Under the pieces are notes generated by a model. The model worked only from the letters and a program-made list of their open reading frames with translations, had not been told where the DNA came from and made no database searches. Made by a program: the position numbers and the translations under genes. From assembly GCF_000296215.2 (NCBI RefSeq), contig NZ_CP013949.1, positions 930,001 through 994,000 on the forward strand: a DNA stretch of 64,000 nt, written 5' to 3'. This document shows positions 1-8,942 of this stretch, in pieces (the first letter of the stretch is position 1; every line of letters starts with the position of its first letter). This DNA is from Bradyrhizobium sp. CCGE-LA001 (lineage in GTDB: Bacteria > Pseudomonadota > Alphaproteobacteria > Rhizobiales > Xanthobacteraceae).

Positions 1-294
1 TCACCGGCGTTGATGCTGCAGCCCGGTGATCCCATGGCGGCCACGCTCGGCTTCTACGGCGCCGTCGCGCTGGCGAGCTTCAAGGCGTTGGTGGCAATTG
101 CGCTGTTCGGAATGGTCGCGATCGGTTTCCTGTTCACGCGCCTGACGGTGATCGAGCGCCTGATCGCGTTCGGCGCCGCGCTCTGCCTGCTCGGCGAATT
201 CCCGTTCAGCGACACCGCAGGCTTCGTGCTCGCCGCGGCGCTCGCGCTGTGGCAATGGCGGCAGCGTCCGCCTGTAACGGTCGAGGCGGTGTGA
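1..294 (+). CDS. TRAP transporter fused permease, C-terminal fragment
   Basis: The reading frame is open from the first base, so the gene begins upstream of the window and only its last 97 codons are seen. They encode two or three hydrophobic segments and end in WQWRQRP. This resembles the tail of 4TM/12TM fused TRAP permeases, which carry C4-dicarboxylate-like or other organic acids across the inner membrane using an ion gradient. The assignment is supported by the next gene, a DUF1850 protein, a family repeatedly found beside such permeases. The stop overlaps the GTG start of that gene (GTGA), which implies translational coupling. Substrate cannot be told from this fragment. Confidence 0.6.
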   Translation, partial: SPALMLQPGDPMAATLGFYGAVALASFKALVAIALFGMVAIGFLFTRLTVIERLIAFGAALCLLGEFPFSDTAGFVLAAALALWQWRQRPPVTVEAV

Positions 295-674
295 GCCTCT
301 GCTTCGCAACGGCAGGCGCTGTGAAGGCGCTGGCGCTATCGGCCTTCACACTCGCCTGGACCCATTCGATCGCGAAGGTCGAGTGGCAGGAGGACTGGCG
401 TGTCACGCCCGCCGGCCTCGAGCTGGTGCAGGCCCGCGTCAAGGGCACCGGCCCCGGCATGGAGCCGCCGCCCGAAGCGCGGCTGGTCGACGGCTGGTTT
501 CAGTGGCAACCGAACCGCGCGCCGATGCCGGAGGTCGTGCTCGGCAATTCGGGCGCGGCGGGGGAGTGGCGGTTGTGCCATGATGGACAGTGCCGGACGC
601 TCTCGGACATTGTTGGTCTTCCCATCGGTGCTAACGTGACCACGATGAGCGTCTGCAAACAACAAGAGAAATAA
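291..674 (+). CDS. DUF1850 domain protein, TRAP-associated
   Basis: A protein of 127 residues of the DUF1850 type. Hallmarks are FTLAWTHSI near the N-terminus, then WQEDWRV, GTGPGMEPP and a late WRLCHDGQC. The biochemical role of the family is not known; it is commonly found with fused TRAP permeases and may be an accessory of uptake. I chose the GTG at 291 because it overlaps the upstream stop by four bases and leaves a short hydrophobic N-terminus; a longer frame from 249 would overlap the permease by 46 bases. Two Cys sit in the C-terminal WRLCHDGQC motif. The SDR gene follows after 11 bases, possibly in the same transcript. Confidence 0.75.
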   Translation: MSLCFATAGAVKALALSAFTLAWTHSIAKVEWQEDWRVTPAGLELVQARVKGTGPGMEPPPEARLVDGWFQWQPNRAPMPEVVLGNSGAAGEWRLCHDGQCRTLSDIVGLPIGANVTTMSVCKQQEK

Positions 675-685
675 GGGAGATCACG

Positions 686-1492
686 ATGGATCGGCTCAAG
701 GGCAAGGTTGCGATGGTGGTGGGGGCCGGCTCGATCGGTCCCGGGTGGGGCAACGGCAAGGCGACCGCGGTGACCTTCGCGCGCGAGGGGGCGCAGGTGT
801 TTTGCGTCGATCGCAACGGCGCGGCGGCCGAGGAGACCGCGAAGATCATCACCGACGAAGGCGGCAAGGCGAGCTCTTTCACCGCCGACGTCTCCCGATC
901 GGCCGAGATCGAAGCGATGGTGGCGGCGTGCCTGAAGGCCCATGGCCGCATCGACGTGCTCGACAACAATGTCGGCATCGCCGAGATGGGCAGCGTGGTC
1001 GATGTCGCCGAGGAGAGCTGGGACCGCGTCTTCACCGTCAACCTCAAGAGCGCTTATCTTGCCATGAAGCACGTCATTCCCGTGATGGTGAAGCAGGGCG
1101 GCGGTTCGATCATCAACATCTCCTCGATCGCCTCGATCCGCCATGTCGGGATTTCCTATGTCAGCTACAACGCCAGCAAGGCGGCGATGAACCAGTTGAC
1201 GCGCTCCACCGCGATCGAGTTCGCGAAGAGCCATGTTCGGGTGAATGCCATCCTGCCCGGCCTGATGAAGACGCCGATGGTCGAGCATTCGGCAGGGCTG
1301 GCCAACAGCTACGCCAAGGGCGATGTCGAAGCGATGTGGCGCGCCCGCGACGCGCAGGTGCCGATGGGCCATATGGGCGATGCCTTCGACGTCGCCAACG
1401 CCGCGCTGTTCCTGGCCTCGGACGAGTCGAAATATGTGACGGGGATCGAACTGGTGGTCGACGGCGGGATCACCTGCAAGGCGGGGGCGTAG
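686..1492 (+). CDS. SDR family NAD(P)-dependent oxidoreductase
   Basis: A classical short-chain dehydrogenase of 268 residues, of the usual family length. The dinucleotide-binding glycine motif is present but expanded (GAGSIGPGWGNG, residues 13-24, where most members have TGxxxGIG). NNVG at 94-97, Asn119, Ser146/147 and the YNASK motif (Tyr161, Lys165) give the expected active site. It should reduce or oxidise a small hydroxyl or keto substrate with NAD(P). It lies 11 bases after the DUF1850 gene, so it may act on what the TRAP transporter imports, but that is inference. A ribosome binding site (AGGGAGATC) precedes the ATG. Confidence 0.85.
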   Translation: MDRLKGKVAMVVGAGSIGPGWGNGKATAVTFAREGAQVFCVDRNGAAAEETAKIITDEGGKASSFTADVSRSAEIEAMVAACLKAHGRIDVLDNNVGIAEMGSVVDVAEESWDRVFTVNLKSAYLAMKHVIPVMVKQGGGSIINISSIASIRHVGISYVSYNASKAAMNQLTRSTAIEFAKSHVRVNAILPGLMKTPMVEHSAGLANSYAKGDVEAMWRARDAQVPMGHMGDAFDVANAALFLASDESKYVTGIELVVDGGITCKAGA

Positions 1493-1511
1493 GCGTCGCC
1501 TCGTTCTCCCC

Positions 1512-1548
1512 GTCGTCCCGGGGCGCGCAAAGCGCGAACCCGGACGAC
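1512..1548. repeat. Intergenic palindrome, possible terminator
   Basis: Arms GTCGTCCCG and CGGACGAC enclose an inner GCGCGC/GCGCG pair, giving a long imperfect hairpin between the convergent SDR and membrane-protein genes. It has no clear T-run. It matches the style of the other GC-rich palindromes in this window and could end transcription from either side. Confidence 0.5.
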
Positions 1549-1556
1549 ACCGAGGG

Positions 1557-2327
1557 CTACTGCGCCAGAGTCAATATCCCACCGGCAAACGCATGCCACG
1601 CCGCCGTCTCGCTGATCGGCCAGTTCAACACCTTCAGCGCCAGCAGCGCGAGCGTGCCGTAGATGTAGACTGGATGCACGCGGCCTTCGCTGCGCCAGTC
1701 GCGCACCATGGCGACGACGAGCAGCAGGGAGGCGACCACGGCAGGAGCGATGGTGACCGGCACCGGCGGTGGACCCGGAGGTCCTGGAGGCGCGAGGAAG
1801 GTGAGAAACCAGCGCGCGATCGCGGCGTCGAGAATCGAGACTGCGGCTAGCAGCATCAGGCGCTTGTGAATCTCGGGTTTGCGCGTGTTCACGATCGCGA
1901 GCGCGAACACGACCGCGAAGAACGCGATTCCGCTCATCGGCACGATCGAGAAGGTGATGCCCGCTTCCTTCTGCCCGAGCGCGGCGGCATGCTTCATCAC
2001 ATGCACGGAGGTGAGGAATCCAAAGATCGTCATCGCGGTGGCCAGCGAGACGCCGGCGATGCCGAGTGAACGATGATTGACCACGCGGCCCGAGGCGGCG
2101 AGCCAGCTCTGGAGCACGAAATAGAGCGACCAGGTGAAGAACAACAGTCCGTGAAAATGAACCACCGGGCTGGCCGAGATCGTCCGGTTGGCGAGGGGGA
2201 TCCAATAGGTCGGTGCGAAACCGAGGAAAGCCGTGGCAGCGCAGGCCAGCGACATGTGGAGATAAAAATATCGTGCAGGCGACGCATCACGCGCGCGAAC
2301 ACGACGGTCGTCGATCAGAGTCGTCAT
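1557..2327 (-). CDS. Polytopic membrane protein, function unknown
   Basis: A 256-residue hydrophobic protein with about six to seven predicted membrane segments after a short cytoplasmic N-terminus. It has a conserved-looking HFHG (His57, His59), NHRSLG (His85), two histidines near 109-113 and PEIHKRLMLL (His154). Histidines next to membrane helices might bind haem or metal, but no family name can be given safely. A Pro/Gly-rich loop (PPGPPGPPPVP) sits before the last helices. It is transcribed away from the antiporter start region, with 68 bases separating it from the end of the antiporter gene upstream. Confidence 0.65.
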   Translation of the reverse strand: MTTLIDDRRVRARDASPARYFYLHMSLACAATAFLGFAPTYWIPLANRTISASPVVHFHGLLFFTWSLYFVLQSWLAASGRVVNHRSLGIAGVSLATAMTIFGFLTSVHVMKHAAALGQKEAGITFSIVPMSGIAFFAVVFALAIVNTRKPEIHKRLMLLAAVSILDAAIARWFLTFLAPPGPPGPPPVPVTIAPAVVASLLLVVAMVRDWRSEGRVHPVYIYGTLALLALKVLNWPISETAAWHAFAGGILTLAQ

Positions 2328-2395
2328 CTGGAGTGTGTCTGGGGAGGAGCGGTTTGGTTCAAGCCACCCCGTCGACTTTGAAGCGGCTGCTCACA

Positions 2396-3973
2396 TCATC
2401 CCCCCGCGCTCAATTCTGCGCGATCGAGCTCCTCCTCGAGCCGATGAAACGCGTCGTCGCCGATCACCTCGGTGGCGCGGAGATCGAAGATGGATTTGCG
2501 GGCGGCCTCGATGGCGCGGCGCCGCAGGGGATCGGCGGGCAGCTCGCCATTGGCGATGCCGCCGTTGGGATCGTTCTCGGTCTGCATGAGGATGGCGCGA
2601 TATTCGAGCCGCAGGATTTCCGCTTCCTCCGACGGATCGCTCTCGATCGCGTCGAGCGCCGCGCGATAGGCGACCGCGCGTCCGCGCGCGACCTCGGTGC
2701 CGACCGGATCGTCGTCCTCGAGGCGAAAGGCCAGGATCAGCGGCCGCAGCGTCAGGCCCTGGATCACCAGTGATCCCAACACCACCGCAAAGGCGATGAA
2801 GACGATGAAGTCGCGATAGGGAAAATTCTCCGGCAGGGCGAAGGCGGCCGCGAGCGTGACGAGGCCGCGCATGCCGCACCAGGAGATGATGAGGCCGCCC
2901 TTGGCGGAGGCGACCTGCTTCGGATCCTTCGGATGATAGATGCCTTGGGCCACCAGCGCCCGCAGCGTCGTGCGGTAGAACGTCACCCAGAGCAGCCGGA
3001 CCAGGACTACGGTGAGCAGGATCCAGGCGGCGGCGACGCAATATTCCCAGCGCACTTCGGCATCGAGCCGGGTCCAGATCGGCCGCATCTGCATGCCGAT
3101 CAGCATGAAGGCGAGCACGTTGAGCACGAACACCATCGTCTCCCAGACCGCATAGGACGGCACCCGCAGCCGTGCCGGGATGCGCGCCGGCGCGGTGCGC
3201 GCAACCGTGATGCCATAGACCACGATGGTGAGGATGCCGGAGAGGCCGAGATGCTCGGCCGCGATCCAGACCATGAATGTGGTGGCAAATTGCAAGATGA
3301 TGGCGCTCGGCGCTTCCTTCACCCGCTCCATGAACAAAGGAATGATGCGGCCTGCAGCGAGACCTGCGATGACGCTGCCGACCAGCGCGAGCGCCATGGT
3401 CGGTGCGACCTGGCCCCACGTCAGGTGCTCGGTGGCGACCGCGCCGACGGCGATGCGATAGATCAGCAGCGCGGTCGCATCGTTGAGCAGGCTCTCTCCC
3501 TCCAGGACCTTGACCATGCGATGGGGCAGCTTCACCTGGCTCAGGATCGCGACCGCCGCCGCTGCATCCGGCGGCGCCACGATGGCGCCGAGCGCAATTG
3601 CGGCGGCCCAGGGCATGTCGGGCATCAGCCGGTGCGCGACAAAGGCCACGCCGGCCGTGGTCAACCCGACTGCGGCGACGACCAGCGTGGAGACCGGAAC
3701 CCAATTGTTGCGCAGGTCGCGCAGCGAGGTGTCGAAGGCGGCATCGAGCAGGACCGGTGCGACAAAAAGCGCCAACGCCAGGTCTGGCTCCAGCGTCCAG
3801 GACGGGCTCGATGGCACGAAGGCGATGAGCGCGCCACCGATGGCGAGGAAGGTCGGGTAGGGGACCTTGATCCGCCTCGCCAGCGCCGATAAGCCAACGG
3901 CGCCGAGCAGAAGCACGATGATCCATTCGAATGTCGACACGATGATCCCCGAAACCGATGTGAGCGGCGCCAC
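2396..3973 (-). CDS. Na+/H+ antiporter, CPA1/NhaP type
   Basis: 525 residues with about twelve membrane helices and a charged C-terminal tail from about residue 415. It exchanges cytoplasmic Na+ (or K+) for protons and helps control pH and salt. Diagnostic CPA1 sequence is visible: APPDAAAAVAIL (Asp136) and EGESLLNDATALL (Asn164, Asp165), the ion-binding residues of the family. Late in the membrane domain SWCGMRG is also typical. A second long frame overlaps on the same strand, but it is Arg/His-rich and lacks membrane character, so this frame is the gene. It is apparently transcribed alone. Confidence 0.9.
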   Translation of the reverse strand: MAPLTSVSGIIVSTFEWIIVLLLGAVGLSALARRIKVPYPTFLAIGGALIAFVPSSPSWTLEPDLALALFVAPVLLDAAFDTSLRDLRNNWVPVSTLVVAAVGLTTAGVAFVAHRLMPDMPWAAAIALGAIVAPPDAAAAVAILSQVKLPHRMVKVLEGESLLNDATALLIYRIAVGAVATEHLTWGQVAPTMALALVGSVIAGLAAGRIIPLFMERVKEAPSAIILQFATTFMVWIAAEHLGLSGILTIVVYGITVARTAPARIPARLRVPSYAVWETMVFVLNVLAFMLIGMQMRPIWTRLDAEVRWEYCVAAAWILLTVVLVRLLWVTFYRTTLRALVAQGIYHPKDPKQVASAKGGLIISWCGMRGLVTLAAAFALPENFPYRDFIVFIAFAVVLGSLVIQGLTLRPLILAFRLEDDDPVGTEVARGRAVAYRAALDAIESDPSEEAEILRLEYRAILMQTENDPNGGIANGELPADPLRRRAIEAARKSIFDLRATEVIGDDAFHRLEEELDRAELSAGG

Positions 3974-4090
3974 AAGCTAGCACCAATCCGGCCCTAATGT
4001 TCGATCATGCGGCCGCAAAGCAAGGTTGAAGGCGAGACGCACAAAAACCTCACGACGACGCTGAAGGCAAGACTTCCGACTGCAACGAGC

Positions 4091-4852
4091 ATGCGTTCCT
4101 TTCTCATTCGACTCTCAGGTGCCGGACTCATTTGCGTGCTCTCGCTCGCCGCGGCCCATGCCACGACGGGCGGCGAGCCGGTCGCGGTGCCGCAGATCGA
4201 CCTCGCGCCATGCCTTGCGGCAGCCGCGGCCGACGACATGGACAAGGCGGTGCCGGCCTGCACTGCGGTGATCGAGAACGAGAAGACGGCGAAGGAAGAT
4301 CTGGTCAAGGCGCTGATCGCGCGCGGCGCGCTCTATGCACGGCACGGCCAGATCGACCGCGCGATCGCCGACGACAGCCGCGCGCTTCTGCTCGATCCGG
4401 GCCTCGCCGATGTCTTCAATGGACGAGGCGAGCTGTGGCTGAAGAAGGGAGACAAGCCCAAGGCGGTGCAGGATTTCGGCGCGGCGCTCAAGATCGATCC
4501 GAATCACGAAAAGGCCAAGGCCAATCACAAGGCCATGGCGCGCGAGCTCGAGCGGATCGGCGCGCAGATGGCGCTGGCCGGCAAGCCCAGTTTCAATTGC
4601 GCGAGAGCTCGCAAGACGGTGGAAAGGGCGATCTGCGGCAATCGCGAGCTCGCCGATCTCGACCGGGAGATCTTTGCAGCGAATGCCCGCGTGATCCGCG
4701 AGGCGCGCAATCCGGGCGAAGCGAAGGCGCTCCAGCGCGAGCAGGACGATTTCATTGCCCGTCGCAATGCAGAATTCGGGCGGCCGGGCTATGATCTCAA
4801 TAAGGCGATGCGGGACCGGCTGAAGCGGCTGAACGGGGTGGACGGCTATTGA
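4091..4852 (+). CDS. Secreted TPR protein with C-terminal LprI-like (DUF1311) domain
   Basis: The ATG at 4091 gives a clear signal peptide (MRSFLIRLSGAG... ending AAAHA); an earlier in-frame ATG at 4007 would bury it. The exported protein is about 253 residues. The middle holds two to three TPR units, such as FNGRGELWLKKGDKPKAVQD. The last ~85 residues resemble the lysozyme-inhibitor-like LprI/DUF1311 family, with FNCARARKTVERAICGN and a paired Cys. TPRs bind proteins; the tail may act on or protect the cell wall, which is inference. The next gene is a larger paralog with the same two parts. Confidence 0.75.
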   Translation: MRSFLIRLSGAGLICVLSLAAAHATTGGEPVAVPQIDLAPCLAAAAADDMDKAVPACTAVIENEKTAKEDLVKALIARGALYARHGQIDRAIADDSRALLLDPGLADVFNGRGELWLKKGDKPKAVQDFGAALKIDPNHEKAKANHKAMARELERIGAQMALAGKPSFNCARARKTVERAICGNRELADLDREIFAANARVIREARNPGEAKALQREQDDFIARRNAEFGRPGYDLNKAMRDRLKRLNGVDGY

Positions 4853-4863
4853 GGCGCTTCGCC

Positions 4864-4887
4864 TCTCCCTGCAAGCGGGGCGAGGGA
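4864..4887. repeat. Short hairpin between the two TPR genes
   Basis: CTCCCT and AGGGAG arms around a GC-rich centre. It is positioned as a weak terminator after the first TPR gene; no T-run follows. Confidence 0.35.
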
Positions 4888-4981
4888 GTGATACGGCGGT
4901 GCGTCCCTGCCCCGCCGATTTGAACCCATCCCTTGCCAGCCGCGACAATGGTGAGAACCCGACGTCACGGAGCCCTATGCC

Positions 4982-6367
4982 ATGTGCGGCACGCATTCTT
5001 CCGCGCAAATGCCCGCGTTTGCCAAAATCTCGCTTCGCGCCTTCTTCCTCGGCGCAGCCATGAGCCTGGCCCTCATAGGCCCGGCTTTCGCCGACGCCGA
5101 TTGCGTCCTGAACAGCAAGGCTGCTCCCGCGGACCTGATCTCCGCGTGCAGCGCCATCATCGACCAGACGGCGAATTCCGCGTCCGAACGCTCCCTGGCA
5201 CTCGTTGCCCGCGCTGAAGCCAATGCGCGGATCTCCGGAGGCCTATCGCAGGCATTGCGCGATCTCGACCGCGCCATCGCGCTCGACGGCCGAAACGCAA
5301 AGGCTTGGCGAGTACGCGGCGATCTCCTGCGCGAGGCCGGCGGCGACCTCAATCGTGCCGCGGCGGATCTGACCAAGGCGATCGAGCTCGACCCAAAGGA
5401 TGCAGAAGCTTACGAGCTGCGCGGCGTCGTCTACACCAATCAGCGCCGGCTCGACCGCGCGCTCGCCGATTACGACCAGGCGATAAAGCTGAAGCCGGAC
5501 GATGCACAGGCCTGGTCCGATCGCGGCGTGGCCTATTATCTCGGCGGCGACAACGAGAAGGCGGTCAAGAATTTCGACGAGGCGCTGCGGCTTGATCCCA
5601 ACCGCGCGCGCACCTATACCAATCGCGGTGCGGCCTACAAGAAGCTCGGCCAGCTCAACAAGGCGGTCGCCGACGACGGCGAGGCCATCAGGCTCGATCC
5701 GAGAGTCCCCGAATATTACGACAATCGCGGCCTGACCTATGCCGCCATGGGCGAGTACGACAAGGCGATTGCCGATTATGACCAGGCGATCCGGCGCGAG
5801 CAGCGCGCCAACTTCCTGACCAACCGCGGCGATTCCTATCAGTTCAAGGGCGAGCTCGGGGCGGCGCTGAGCGACTACGAGGCCGCGCTGAAGCTCGATC
5901 CGAACTTCGCGAAGACCTACAATAACCGCGCCGTGCTCTACAAGAAGATGGGCGAGCGCAAGAAGGCGCTGGCCGACTACGAGACGGCGCTGAAGCTCGA
6001 CCCCGGTAACGAGAATGCCACGAACGGCCGCCGTGTCATGATTGCCGAGATCGCGAAGTTCGGCGCCGAGCCGCCGCGTGCCCTGAGTGCGGAGGCGGGT
6101 AACGGCCCGTCCTTCAGCTGCGCCACCGCCAAGCGCGAGGTCGAGAAGGTGATCTGCGCCGATGCGCAGCTCGGCGTGCTCGACCGCCAGATCGCCGAGA
6201 CCTATGAGCGCGTGCTGAGGACTTCGAAAGGACGTTCCGCCAGCGACCTGCGCAAGACCCAGCGCGAGTTCCTCACGACGCGCAATGCGAGCTTGCGCCG
6301 CCCCGGCTACGATCTGAAGAAGATCATGCAGGACCGCTTGCAGCGGCTGAGCGCGATGGAGAGCTGA
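4982..6367 (+). CDS. Secreted multi-TPR protein with C-terminal LprI-like (DUF1311) domain
   Basis: 461 residues. A signal peptide ends near GPAFADA. About eight TPR units follow (repeating pattern LDRAIALD, AYELRGVVYTNQRRLD, NNRAVLYKKMGERKKA). The last ~85 residues form an LprI/DUF1311-like domain with FSCATAKREVEKVICAD and RRPGYDLKKIMQDRL. The same domain order occurs in the gene before it, so the two are tandem paralogs with different TPR number. A CGGAG sequence ten bases upstream supports the ATG at 4982; a second ATG at 5009 would also leave a signal peptide. Probably a periplasmic scaffold; the target is unknown. Confidence 0.8.
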   Translation: MCGTHSSAQMPAFAKISLRAFFLGAAMSLALIGPAFADADCVLNSKAAPADLISACSAIIDQTANSASERSLALVARAEANARISGGLSQALRDLDRAIALDGRNAKAWRVRGDLLREAGGDLNRAAADLTKAIELDPKDAEAYELRGVVYTNQRRLDRALADYDQAIKLKPDDAQAWSDRGVAYYLGGDNEKAVKNFDEALRLDPNRARTYTNRGAAYKKLGQLNKAVADDGEAIRLDPRVPEYYDNRGLTYAAMGEYDKAIADYDQAIRREQRANFLTNRGDSYQFKGELGAALSDYEAALKLDPNFAKTYNNRAVLYKKMGERKKALADYETALKLDPGNENATNGRRVMIAEIAKFGAEPPRALSAEAGNGPSFSCATAKREVEKVICADAQLGVLDRQIAETYERVLRTSKGRSASDLRKTQREFLTTRNASLRRPGYDLKKIMQDRLQRLSAMES

Positions 6368-6376
6368 AAGCCGGTT

Positions 6377-6414
6377 CTTCTCCCTCGTCCCGTAAGGACG
6401 GGGACAGGGAGAAG
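6377..6414. repeat. GC-rich palindrome, likely terminator
   Basis: CTTCTCCCTCGTCCCGT pairs almost fully with ACGGGGACAGGGAGAAG across an AAGG loop. It lies just after the second TPR gene and is of a type repeated in rhizobial intergenic DNA. It could serve as a terminator although the T-rich part downstream is weak. Confidence 0.55.
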
Positions 6415-6557
6415 ACCTGTTCTTTTCAGCTTGAACCGCGGCCCGTTCCCGGGAAAATACCCTCCAAACAAGGCCGGCGATTGATCCTGGTCATGGCGGG
6501 ACGCTCGTCCTGTCGTCAGGTCAGGGCCAGGCGCACAAAGGGAACGGGAGCGCGGGC

Positions 6558-8468
6558 ATGAACGTCCAGGGCAAAAGCAGCTATCACGAGGTTCACGCGC
6601 GCTCGCTGGCGGATCCGGAAGGATTCTGGGCCGAGGCGGCCAAGGACATCGACTGGATCGAGCCGCCGAAGTCCATCTTCGATGCCAGCCGAGGAACCTA
6701 TGGCCGCTGGTTCGCCGGCGGTGTGGTCAACACCTGCTACAATGCGCTCGATCGCCATGTCGAAGGTGGCCGCGGCGACCAGGTCGCGCTGATCCATGAT
6801 TCTCCGCTGACCAGCAGTGTCACCAGATTCACTTACGCCGAACTCCTGAGGGAAGTGCAGGCGCTCGCCGCCATCATGCAGGATTTCGGCGTCGCCAAGG
6901 GCGAACGCGTCATCCTCTATATGCCGATGGTGCCCGAGGCCGTGGTCGCGATGCTCGCCTGTGCGCGCATCGGCGCGGTGCATTCCGTGGTGTTCGGCGG
7001 CTTCGCCGCCAAGGAGCTCGCCACCCGCATCGACGACGCTGAGCCGAAGCTCATTCTCTCCGCGAGCTGCGGTATCGAGCCCGGCCGCATCGTGCAGTAC
7101 AAGCCGTTGCTCGACGAGGCGATCAGGCTCGCGGGCACGAAGCCGAAGGCCTGCATCGTGCTGCAGCGTTCGCAGCACACCTGCGACCTGACGCCGGGGC
7201 GCGATTACGATTGGGCGAGCCTACGCCGCAAGGCGCTGAATGACGGCAAGGCGGCTCCTTGTGTGCCCGTCGCCGCCACCGATCCGCTCTACATCCTCTA
7301 CACGTCGGGCACCACGGGCATTCCCAAGGGCGTGGTGCGCGACAATGGCGGGCACCTCGTCGCGGTGAAGTGGTCGATGTTCAACCTTTATGGCGTCAAG
7401 CCCGGCGAGGTGTGGTGGTGCGGCTCCGACATCGGCTGGGTGGTCGGCCACAGCTACATCGTCTACGGCCCGCTGCTGCATGGGGCGACCTCGATCATGT
7501 ATGAGGGCAAGCCGATCGGCACGCCCGATGCCGGCGCGTTCTGGCGCGTCATCAGCGAGCACAAGGCGGTGGCTTTCTTCACAGCGCCGACCGCGTTCCG
7601 CGCGATCCGCAAGGAGGACCCGGAAGGAAAATTCATCCGGCAATACGACCTCTCCAAATTCCGCACGCTGTTCCTCGCCGGCGAGCGCGCCGATCCGCCG
7701 ACGGTGGAATGGGCGGAGCAGCAGCTGAAGGTGCCGGTGATCGATCATTGGTGGCAGACCGAGACCGGCTGGTGCATCGCCGGCAATCCGGTCGGGCTCG
7801 GCATGCTGCCGGTGAAGCATGGCTCGCCGACGGTGCCGATGCCCGGCTATCAGGTCGACGTCGTCGACGAGGCGGCAAAGCCGGTCGGCCCCAACACCAT
7901 GGGCTCGATCGTCATCAAGCTGCCGATGCCGCCGGGCTGCCTGCCGACGCTGTGGAATCAGGACGCGCGCTTCAGGGAAGCGTATTTGACCGAATTCCCC
8001 GGCTATTACAAAACCTCCGACGCCGGCTACAAGGACGAGGACGGCTATGTCTTCGTCATGGGGCGTACCGACGACATCATCAACGTCGCCGGCCATCGTC
8101 TTTCCACCGGCGGCATGGAGGAGATTTTGGCCTCACATCCGGATGTCGCCGAATGCGCCGTGCTCGGCGTCAAGGACGCGATCAAGGGCGAGGTGCCCTG
8201 CGGCTTCCTGGTGCTGAAAGCGGGCGTGACGCGCGCGCCCGCCGAGATCGAGAAGGAGATCGTCGCGCTGGTGCGCGACAAGCTCGGCCCGGTCGCCGCC
8301 TTCAAGCTCGCGATCACCGTTGGTCGTCTGCCCAAGACGCGCTCCGGAAAGATCCTGCGCGGCACCATCAAGAAGATCGCCGACGGCGAAGCCTGGACCA
8401 TGCCGGCAACGATCGAGGATCCCAAGGCGCTGGACGAGATCGGCGAGGCGCTGAAGGGGCGGGTGTGA
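6558..8468 (+). CDS. prpE: Propionyl-CoA synthetase (propionate-CoA ligase)
   Basis: A 636-residue AMP-forming acyl-CoA synthetase of the PrpE/ACSS3 branch. It activates propionate (and probably acetate or other short acids) with ATP and CoA to the acyl-CoA, using an acyl-adenylate. Key segments are the P-loop-like YTSGTTGIPKGVVRDNGGH (about residues 247-265), WWQTETGW, the hinge YKTSDAGYKDEDGYV and the C-terminal LPKTRSGKILRG with the catalytic, acetylation-sensitive Lys598. Length matches the family. The gene stands alone between palindromes. Acetyl-CoA synthetases are close relatives, but the VVRDNGGH signature favours propionate. Confidence 0.88.
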   Translation: MNVQGKSSYHEVHARSLADPEGFWAEAAKDIDWIEPPKSIFDASRGTYGRWFAGGVVNTCYNALDRHVEGGRGDQVALIHDSPLTSSVTRFTYAELLREVQALAAIMQDFGVAKGERVILYMPMVPEAVVAMLACARIGAVHSVVFGGFAAKELATRIDDAEPKLILSASCGIEPGRIVQYKPLLDEAIRLAGTKPKACIVLQRSQHTCDLTPGRDYDWASLRRKALNDGKAAPCVPVAATDPLYILYTSGTTGIPKGVVRDNGGHLVAVKWSMFNLYGVKPGEVWWCGSDIGWVVGHSYIVYGPLLHGATSIMYEGKPIGTPDAGAFWRVISEHKAVAFFTAPTAFRAIRKEDPEGKFIRQYDLSKFRTLFLAGERADPPTVEWAEQQLKVPVIDHWWQTETGWCIAGNPVGLGMLPVKHGSPTVPMPGYQVDVVDEAAKPVGPNTMGSIVIKLPMPPGCLPTLWNQDARFREAYLTEFPGYYKTSDAGYKDEDGYVFVMGRTDDIINVAGHRLSTGGMEEILASHPDVAECAVLGVKDAIKGEVPCGFLVLKAGVTRAPAEIEKEIVALVRDKLGPVAAFKLAITVGRLPKTRSGKILRGTIKKIADGEAWTMPATIEDPKALDEIGEALKGRV

Positions 8469-8486
8469 GGCTTGCTCTTCCGTCAG

Positions 8487-8570
8487 GTCCGGGCTTGATC
8501 CCGGCATCCATCAATGAGCAATCAAATGCCTTGATTTCGATGGATTGCCGGGTCAAGCCCGGCAATGACG
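8487..8570. repeat. Long imperfect palindrome
   Basis: The left arm begins GTCCGGGCTTGATCCCGGC, and the right arm ends GGGTCAAGCCCGGCAAT. They are reverse complements with few mismatches around an AT-richer centre. It is one of several long intergenic palindromes in the window, placed just after prpE. Confidence 0.65.
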
Positions 8571-8589
8571 AATGAGACAGGACAGATCA

Positions 8590-8856
8590 ATGTCAGCCAA
8601 CCTCGTGCGGTACGGCGCCATCTCGCTGCTCGCCATCGCTCTCTCCGCCTGCTCCTCGCGGTACCAGACGCCGGTTGCGGCGGGCGGCGACGACGACGAC
8701 GCGGTGTGCCAGAGCCGCGGCTACGCGCAGGGCTCGCCGGAATACGCGGCCTGCCGCAAGGACCGCGACGTCCAGCGCAATGCCGCCATCGCCCGCGCCG
8801 ACCGTCGTCAGCGCGATCTCGGCGAATACATGCTGAACAATCCCGTGCGGCCGTGA
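8590..8856 (+). CDS. Small putative lipoprotein
   Basis: 88 residues from the ATG at 8590, which has AGGACA upstream. The signal peptide ends in LSAC, a lipobox, so the protein should be lipid-modified at that Cys and anchored in a membrane facing the periplasm. The mature part has an acidic DDDD stretch, two Cys (VCQSRGY and YAACRKD) and a basic Arg-rich region. Proteins of this kind are common and unstudied in rhizobia. No function can be given. Confidence 0.7.
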   Translation: MSANLVRYGAISLLAIALSACSSRYQTPVAAGGDDDDAVCQSRGYAQGSPEYAACRKDRDVQRNAAIARADRRQRDLGEYMLNNPVRP

Positions 8857-8942
8857 TGTGCGGTTCGGCACTATCGTGCCGCAGCGCTGGCCCGTGATCG
8901 CGTTTTCTTTTGCGAGAAGAGTTGGTTGAAGGAGGGCGCAGA

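Noticed and set aside
2391..3986. A second frame on the minus strand overlapping the antiporter
   Set aside because: Arg/His-rich and without membrane helices; the antiporter frame has all family motifs.
8487..8570. Possible CRISPR-like repeats
   Set aside because: The palindromes are scattered singly, with no regular spacers and no cas genes.
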